This document shows positions 59,823 to 64,000 of a stretch of DNA of 64,000 bases, in pieces. The first letter of the stretch is position 1. Every line of letters begins with the position of its first letter. The notes under the pieces are model-generated. The model saw only the letters and a program-made list of their open reading frames with translations. It searched no databases and was not told the origin of the DNA. The position numbers and the translations under genes are program-made. The DNA is from Candidatus Accumulibacter iunctus. GTDB taxonomy: Bacteria > Pseudomonadota > Gammaproteobacteria > Burkholderiales > Rhodocyclaceae. The stretch spans positions 3,198 through 67,197 of the forward strand of contig DDUX01000059.1 in the NCBI GenBank assembly GCA_002345025.1. The letters are read 5' to 3'.

Positions 59823-59838
59823 GAAAGCCAGCATACAC

Positions 59839-59922
59839 CTCTCGCGTGCGCGGGAGAAGGCCGGGGATGAGGGAAACGGTCATGACCTTCATCTTCAGTG
59901 GTGTCGCGACCGTCATGACCGT
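59839..59922. repeat. Hairpin repeat element, copy B
   Basis: It shares GTGCGCGGGAGAAGG, CCGGGG and TGAGGGAAACGGTCATGAC with copy A (23999-24109) and ends likewise in GTCATGACCGT. The 11-bp arms ACGGTCATGAC (59876-59886) and GTCATGACCGT (59912-59922) are perfect inverted repeats, but the inner part has diverged from copy A and the first hairpin is imperfect. A duplicated gene end begins 15 bp later. Confidence 0.65.
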
Positions 59923-59936
59923 TGATGGTCATCCAC

Positions 59937-60060
59937 CTGATCTACCCGCCGGGAACGCGGATCATCACCGTCTCCAGCAAGCCGCCGCTGGGGCTGCTCT
60001 ACCGCGAGATGGCGCCGCTGACGGTGGTCGTCAGCGAGTAGGGGCGAGAACGCCGCCGGC
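59937..60060 (+). repeat. Duplicated 3' end of the gene at 58559
   Basis: These bases match 58895-59018 at a constant offset of 1042 with about four mismatches and no gaps. They carry the last 34 codons, the TAG stop (60039-60041) and about 20 bp of downstream sequence. There is no start codon or upstream coding part, so it is a gene fragment, and the copy directly follows the hairpin element. Confidence 0.85.
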
Positions 60061-60536
60061 CGGGTGAACCGGCAGGGGCGGCGGTGTGGTGCCTGACCAT
60101 CTGTCGGACTTCCTTACACCGCGCGTCCTTCCGGGACCCGGTGCTCATGCTTTAATGGATGTTTTCCTGCGGGCACGAATCGTGCTTTTCAATACCTGAA
60201 GCTGCTTGCCGCCCGCAGTTGGCACATTCGGTCCTCGCCCGTTGCGGGATCGGTTGGCCAGGGAACGCTGCGGTCGTGGGCCGCGCCGCCGCTTTCCCGC
60301 AGGGAACCGGCTGGCGCTGTCGCCGTCGGCTGCAGCAAACGAAGGCAGGCCTTTCGGCGGCCTCATCGACAGCGAGCCCCCCCCCGCTTGTCGAAGTGGT
60401 TTGCCGGAAGGCCGCCTCCCTGTACGGCGTCGCGACGGCTTCATCTGCCGCTGCCTTGCGTGTCGGGCATCGGCAGGGCCGCTCGTCGTCCGCAGGCCGA
60501 CCCGGAGACCGCCCCCTCGTGTCGTGGCGGTCTGCG
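60061..60536. other. Intergenic stretch without a recognised gene
   Basis: About 475 bp between the duplicated gene end and the P-type ATPase stop. It has a run of nine C around 60380 and no recognisable coding frame, RNA or terminator with a T-run. Confidence 0.4.
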
Positions 60537-63269
60537 TCAGGCCGAGGGCGTTCTCAGCTTTGCCGAAGCGGACCTGCCGATCGCCATCAGCAGCTTGCGC
60601 GTCTCCTCGAGCAGCAGCGTGCTTGAGGCAATCGCCGTCGCCAGCAGCCAGTCGTTCAGGCTCAGATCGACGGTGTCGAATACGGCCTGCGCCGGTCCCC
60701 AGTGGACGGCGACGATCTGCAGGCCGACGACGCCGACGAGCGCCAGCCAGAGCTTGCCGTTGGCGAAGAACTGCCGGTTGAAGGCGCTGCCAAACTCGGC
60801 CCGGGCATTGAAGATGTTGAAGAACTGGAACAGGACGAAGGTGGTGAATGCCAGCGTCACCGCATGGGCGTGGCCGCTGCCATCGCCCAGTCCTTCGTGG
60901 TTGCCCCAGGCGTAGGCCGCCAGCGTGCCCGCCGCCATCGTCAGGCCGTAGAGTGCCAGACGCCAGAGCCGCGCGCCGGTGAGGATGTGCGCATCGGCTG
61001 CGCGCGGCGGTGCCTGCATGATGCCGGGTCGCGCCGGCTCGACACCGAGGGTCATGGCCGGCGGGCCGTCCATGATGATGTTGACCCAGAGGATCTGAAT
61101 CGCGGTGAAGGGCGTCGGCATGCCGAACAGCGGCGCGGCGAGCACGGTGATGATGGCGCCGATATTGGTGGAAAGCTGGAAGCGGACAAACTTGACGATG
61201 TTGTCGTAGATGGTGCGTCCTTCCTCGACAGCGCGCACGATGGTGGCGAAGTTGTCGTCGGTGAGCACCAGGGTTGCGGCCTCCTTCGTGACCGCGGTGC
61301 CGGTGATGCCCATGGCGACGCCGATGTCGGCGGCTTTCAGCGCCGGGGCATCATTGACGCCGTCGCCGGTCATCGCGACGACATGGCCGCCCGCCTGCAA
61401 GGCCTCGACGATGCGCAACTTGTGTTCGGGCGAGACGCGGGCGAAGACGGCGGTGCGCTCGGCCATCGCACTCGCCGCCGTGCCGTCGAGTCCTTCAATT
61501 TCGCAGCCCTCGCGCGCTTCGCCTGCCAGACCGAGTTCTAGGGCGATGGCGCTGGCCGTGGCGCGATGGTCCCCGGTGATCATTTTCACGGCGATACCGG
61601 CGGCCTGGCAGACTCGGATGGCCTCCTTCGCCTCGGGGCGCGGTGGGTCGATGATGCCCACCAGCGCGATCAGCGTCAGCTCGTCGGTCCAGCGCATCAG
61701 GTCTCCGGCCGGATCGAACTCCGCCACCGGGATGGCGCGGCCGGCCAGGGCCAGCACACGCATGGCGGTTGCGGCATAGGCGTCGTTCTGCGCGGCGTAT
61801 TCGCTACGCGCTGCGTCGTCCAGGCGCTGCTCGCCTGCAGGCGTCAGCCGGCGCGTCGCGCGTGCCAGCAGAACATCAGGCGCACCCTTCACCCACATGC
61901 GGACGATGTCCCCATCGCGATGGAACGTGGCCATGAACTTGTGCGCCGAGTCGAAGGGAACTTCGGCGATGCGCGGATACCTTGCCACAAGTCGTTGCGC
62001 GTCGACGCCCGACTTTCGCGCCAGCGCCAGCAGGGCACCTTCGGTGGGGTCGCCGATCAGTTCGTCGTCCTGCAGGCGGGAATCGGAGCACAAGGCTGCG
62101 GGCGCCAGCAATGCCGACCAGTCCGGCGGGGCTTGTTCGTCCTCCGGTTCAATGCGGCCGTTGCCGCCGTAACCTTCACCACTGACGATGAAGTGGCGGC
62201 CCAGGCAATAGACGCGGCGCGCCGTCATCTGGTTTAGGGTCAGCGTCCCGGTCTTGTCGGAGCAGATGACGCTGGTGCAGCCGAGAGTTTCCACCGCCGC
62301 CAGCTTCTTGACGATGGCGTTGCGTCTGGCCATGCGGTGCATGCCGAGCGCCAGCGTGACGGTGACCACGGCCGGCAATCCTTCGGGAATCGCCGCAACT
62401 GCCAGAGCGATGGCGGTCATCGCCGTCTTCACCAGATCGTCTCCGCGCATCACGCCGACGACGAAAATCAGCGCGACGACAAAGCCGGCGATGACGGCGA
62501 GGTGTTTCCCCAGTCTGTCGAGCTGGGTCTGCAATGGTGTGGCCGACTCGGCGGCGTCGGCCAGAAGGCCGGCGATCCTGCCCATCTCGCTGTGCATGCC
62601 GGTGGCGGTGACCAGCGCTTCGATGCGTCCGCGCGTCACCACGGTGTTCATGAAGACCATCCCCTGCCGTTCCGCCAGTGCCGACTCCTGCCGGACAGCT
62701 TCCGGGCTCTTGGCCACCGCGTGCGACTCGCCGGTGAGCGCGGCTTCGGCCACTTCCGCCGCGTGTGCGTCGAGCACGCGCGCATCGGCCGGAATGCGGT
62801 CACCGGCTTCGAGCAGCAGGATGTCGCCGGGTACCAGATCGACCGCCGGGACCAGCGCTGTTTGCCCGTTGCGGCGAACGCGCGCCGTCGGCGCCAGCAT
62901 GTTCTTCAGCGCCGCCAGAGCCGCCTCGGCGCGATGCTCCTGGAAGAAGCCCAGCGTCGCGTTTAGGATCACGACGATGGCGATGACCAGGGCGTCCCCG
63001 AGATCGCCCATTGCCCCGGCCAACACGGCGCCGCCAAGCAGCACGATGACCAGAAGATTACGGAACTGGTCGAGGAACTTCTTCCAGGCCGGTCGCGGCG
63101 CTCTTTCGGCAAGCTGGTTTGCGCCGTGCGCGGCAAGCCTGGTCGCGGCCTCGGCGGAGTCGAGGCCGGCTGCCGGGTCGACAGCGAGGGCGGCGGCGAC
63201 CGCTGCCGTGGTGCGTGCGTGCCAGGCGGGATCGCTTGCAGGCCGTGGCAGGGGTGATCGGGCAGACAT
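60537..63269 (-). CDS. P2-type ATPase, calcium-pump-like (NIIMDGPP subtype)
   Basis: A 910-aa P-type ATPase with TGES at 179-182, PEGLPA in helix 4, Asp338 in SDKTGTLT, the KGAPDVLL nucleotide motif and TGDGVNDAPALKAADIG. The helix 6 motif is NIIMDGPPAMTLGVEPARPG, keeping the Asp seen in Ca2+ pumps (PMCA/LMCA1-like), unlike the ATPase at 52506. It is therefore a good candidate Ca2+ exporter. ATG 63269 is preferred because GAAAGGA ends just before an upstream ATG (63275), leaving six bases to 63269. It is a single gene on the minus strand. Confidence 0.9.
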   Translation of the reverse strand: MSARSPLPRPASDPAWHARTTAAVAAALAVDPAAGLDSAEAATRLAAHGANQLAERAPRPAWKKFLDQFRNLLVIVLLGGAVLAGAMGDLGDALVIAIVVILNATLGFFQEHRAEAALAALKNMLAPTARVRRNGQTALVPAVDLVPGDILLLEAGDRIPADARVLDAHAAEVAEAALTGESHAVAKSPEAVRQESALAERQGMVFMNTVVTRGRIEALVTATGMHSEMGRIAGLLADAAESATPLQTQLDRLGKHLAVIAGFVVALIFVVGVMRGDDLVKTAMTAIALAVAAIPEGLPAVVTVTLALGMHRMARRNAIVKKLAAVETLGCTSVICSDKTGTLTLNQMTARRVYCLGRHFIVSGEGYGGNGRIEPEDEQAPPDWSALLAPAALCSDSRLQDDELIGDPTEGALLALARKSGVDAQRLVARYPRIAEVPFDSAHKFMATFHRDGDIVRMWVKGAPDVLLARATRRLTPAGEQRLDDAARSEYAAQNDAYAATAMRVLALAGRAIPVAEFDPAGDLMRWTDELTLIALVGIIDPPRPEAKEAIRVCQAAGIAVKMITGDHRATASAIALELGLAGEAREGCEIEGLDGTAASAMAERTAVFARVSPEHKLRIVEALQAGGHVVAMTGDGVNDAPALKAADIGVAMGITGTAVTKEAATLVLTDDNFATIVRAVEEGRTIYDNIVKFVRFQLSTNIGAIITVLAAPLFGMPTPFTAIQILWVNIIMDGPPAMTLGVEPARPGIMQAPPRAADAHILTGARLWRLALYGLTMAAGTLAAYAWGNHEGLGDGSGHAHAVTLAFTTFVLFQFFNIFNARAEFGSAFNRQFFANGKLWLALVGVVGLQIVAVHWGPAQAVFDTVDLSLNDWLLATAIASSTLLLEETRKLLMAIGRSASAKLRTPSA

Positions 63270-63275
63270 GCTCAT

Positions 63276-64000
63276 TCCTTTCGCGGATCAACCAGACTTC
63301 GACATTCGACAGGCGCAGTCGCTGCGTGGCACCGGCACCCGGCGGCATGCCGAGAAGGCCGCGCCGCGCCCGCCACCGCCCGCAGGGCGGAGCCTGCCGC
63401 GATCCTGCCGCGTAACCTCCCGCCGGCCACTCGCCGGGCTTCGCTCAGCACCTGGAGGAGGTTCCGGCGATGGCACGCCGGCGCCGCAGGCGGCAGCAAG
63501 TGCCGACCGGCGCGGCGAGGCATGCGCGACGAGAAGTTCAGCGTCTTCCCGCGTCGCCAGCACGCTGGCGTGCCGGACGGCACCATTGCCGAGCGGCGAA
63601 GAAGCCGGCACGACCTGATTTGATGCGCGATCTGCAACCAATCCGCGGCCGCCCACCACCCGCCACGCCGAGAAGCCGTGCCGCTGGGCCCGGTAACAGG
63701 TGGCGACGGCGATCATCGGTGCGCACTGCGTCGGCGCGGCAGCACCCTGGGCGGCTGGCGTCTCGTCCTGCTGCCCTGGCTCTGCCTGGTCACGCTGACC
63801 TCCCGTTGCGCGATGGATTCGGCTTCCGCCGAACGGGCGGTGCAACGCCCGCTAGTGCTTGATTCCGGCGTCCTGACCGGCCTGTGGGGCGCCGATTGGT
63901 TCGAAGGCGTTGCATGCCGGATGGTAACTCGCCGCCTGCTCCGGAACCGCTCATCAAGGCATGGATGCCCCGGCACTGGGCGTGACCGACGACGATGACA
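63276..64000. other. No supportable gene up to window end
   Basis: About 725 bp upstream of the ATPase. Several open frames cross it in both directions but none shows a domain or a convincing start. A plus-strand frame from 63678 includes a hydrophobic stretch (WRLVLLPWLCLVTLTS), which may be the start of an exported protein running past the window; I cannot support it further. Confidence 0.4.

Noticed and set aside
60150..60200. Possible terminator GCACGAATCGTGC followed by TTTT
   Set aside because: The stem is at most four pairs with a five-base loop and no gene ends nearby.
63288..63845. Minus-strand 185-codon frame near window end
   Set aside because: No domain, Arg/Gly/Pro-rich, no ribosome site.

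Overview
The window is high-GC, densely coded bacterial DNA with about 58 protein genes, no rRNA or tRNA gene and no CRISPR array that I could see. Gene content (NhaD, TrkH, DUF1538 permeases, CNNM/CorC proteins, NptA-type phosphate carrier, CbiB, Mrp-type antiporter) and the frequent 4-bp ATGA stop/start couplings fit a Gram-negative proteobacterium. My best guess is a betaproteobacterium of the Rhodocyclales type (Dechloromonas or Candidatus Accumulibacter-like); this is inference from style and content, not a measured placement.

Layout. 1-5.7 kb: a large membrane diguanylate cyclase with a periplasmic propeller sensor, a divergent succinate-semialdehyde-type dehydrogenase, and a Gly/Cys-tailed membrane protein. 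5.7-7.5 kb: decayed transposases of two families, a 21-bp inverted repeat and a VapBC-type toxin-antitoxin pair. 7.9-12.4 kb: a tightly coupled four-gene operon (glutamine amidotransferase-like hydrolase, CPA2 cation antiporter, GCS2-type carboxylate-amine ligase, exported serine-hydrolase-fold protein that has lost its catalytic SxxK). 12.5-20.7 kb: assorted single genes (exported unknowns, CbiB, hemerythrin, CapA-type phosphatase, FMN-binding protein, HAD phosphatase, PAS histidine kinase, alpha/beta hydrolase).

20.8-24.1 kb is a small defence-like cluster: an orphan Card1/Can2-type CARF nuclease (DUF1887), a 61-aa protein coupled to a zeta-toxin-like P-loop kinase, a small exported peptide and a Crp/Fnr regulator, followed by a hairpin repeat element that interrupts a duplicated gene end.

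24.3-63.3 kb is dominated by inorganic ion transport: two DUF1538 permease loci each with small P-II-like proteins (one with NhaD, one with a CBS protein), five CNNM/CorC (DUF21-CBS) proteins, an NptA-type Na/Pi carrier with a universal stress protein, TrkH, two CPA2 antiporters with TrkA-N domains plus a tandem universal stress protein, an eight-gene Mrp-like antiporter operon with two MrpD-like subunits and no full MrpA, a DUF502 protein, two different P2-type ATPases and an HPF-like ribosome hibernation factor. VapBC and MntA-HepT pairs and further transposase remnants are interspersed. Together these genes would let the cell handle K+, Na+, H+, Mg2+/Ca2+ and phosphate fluxes.

The most unusual signals are the orphan CARF nuclease with an adjacent putative toxin module, the two DUF1538/P-II loci, the amidotransferase-antiporter-ligase operon with a dead hydrolase, and two copies of a hairpin element, each lying against a duplicated 3' end of a nearby ion-locus gene.
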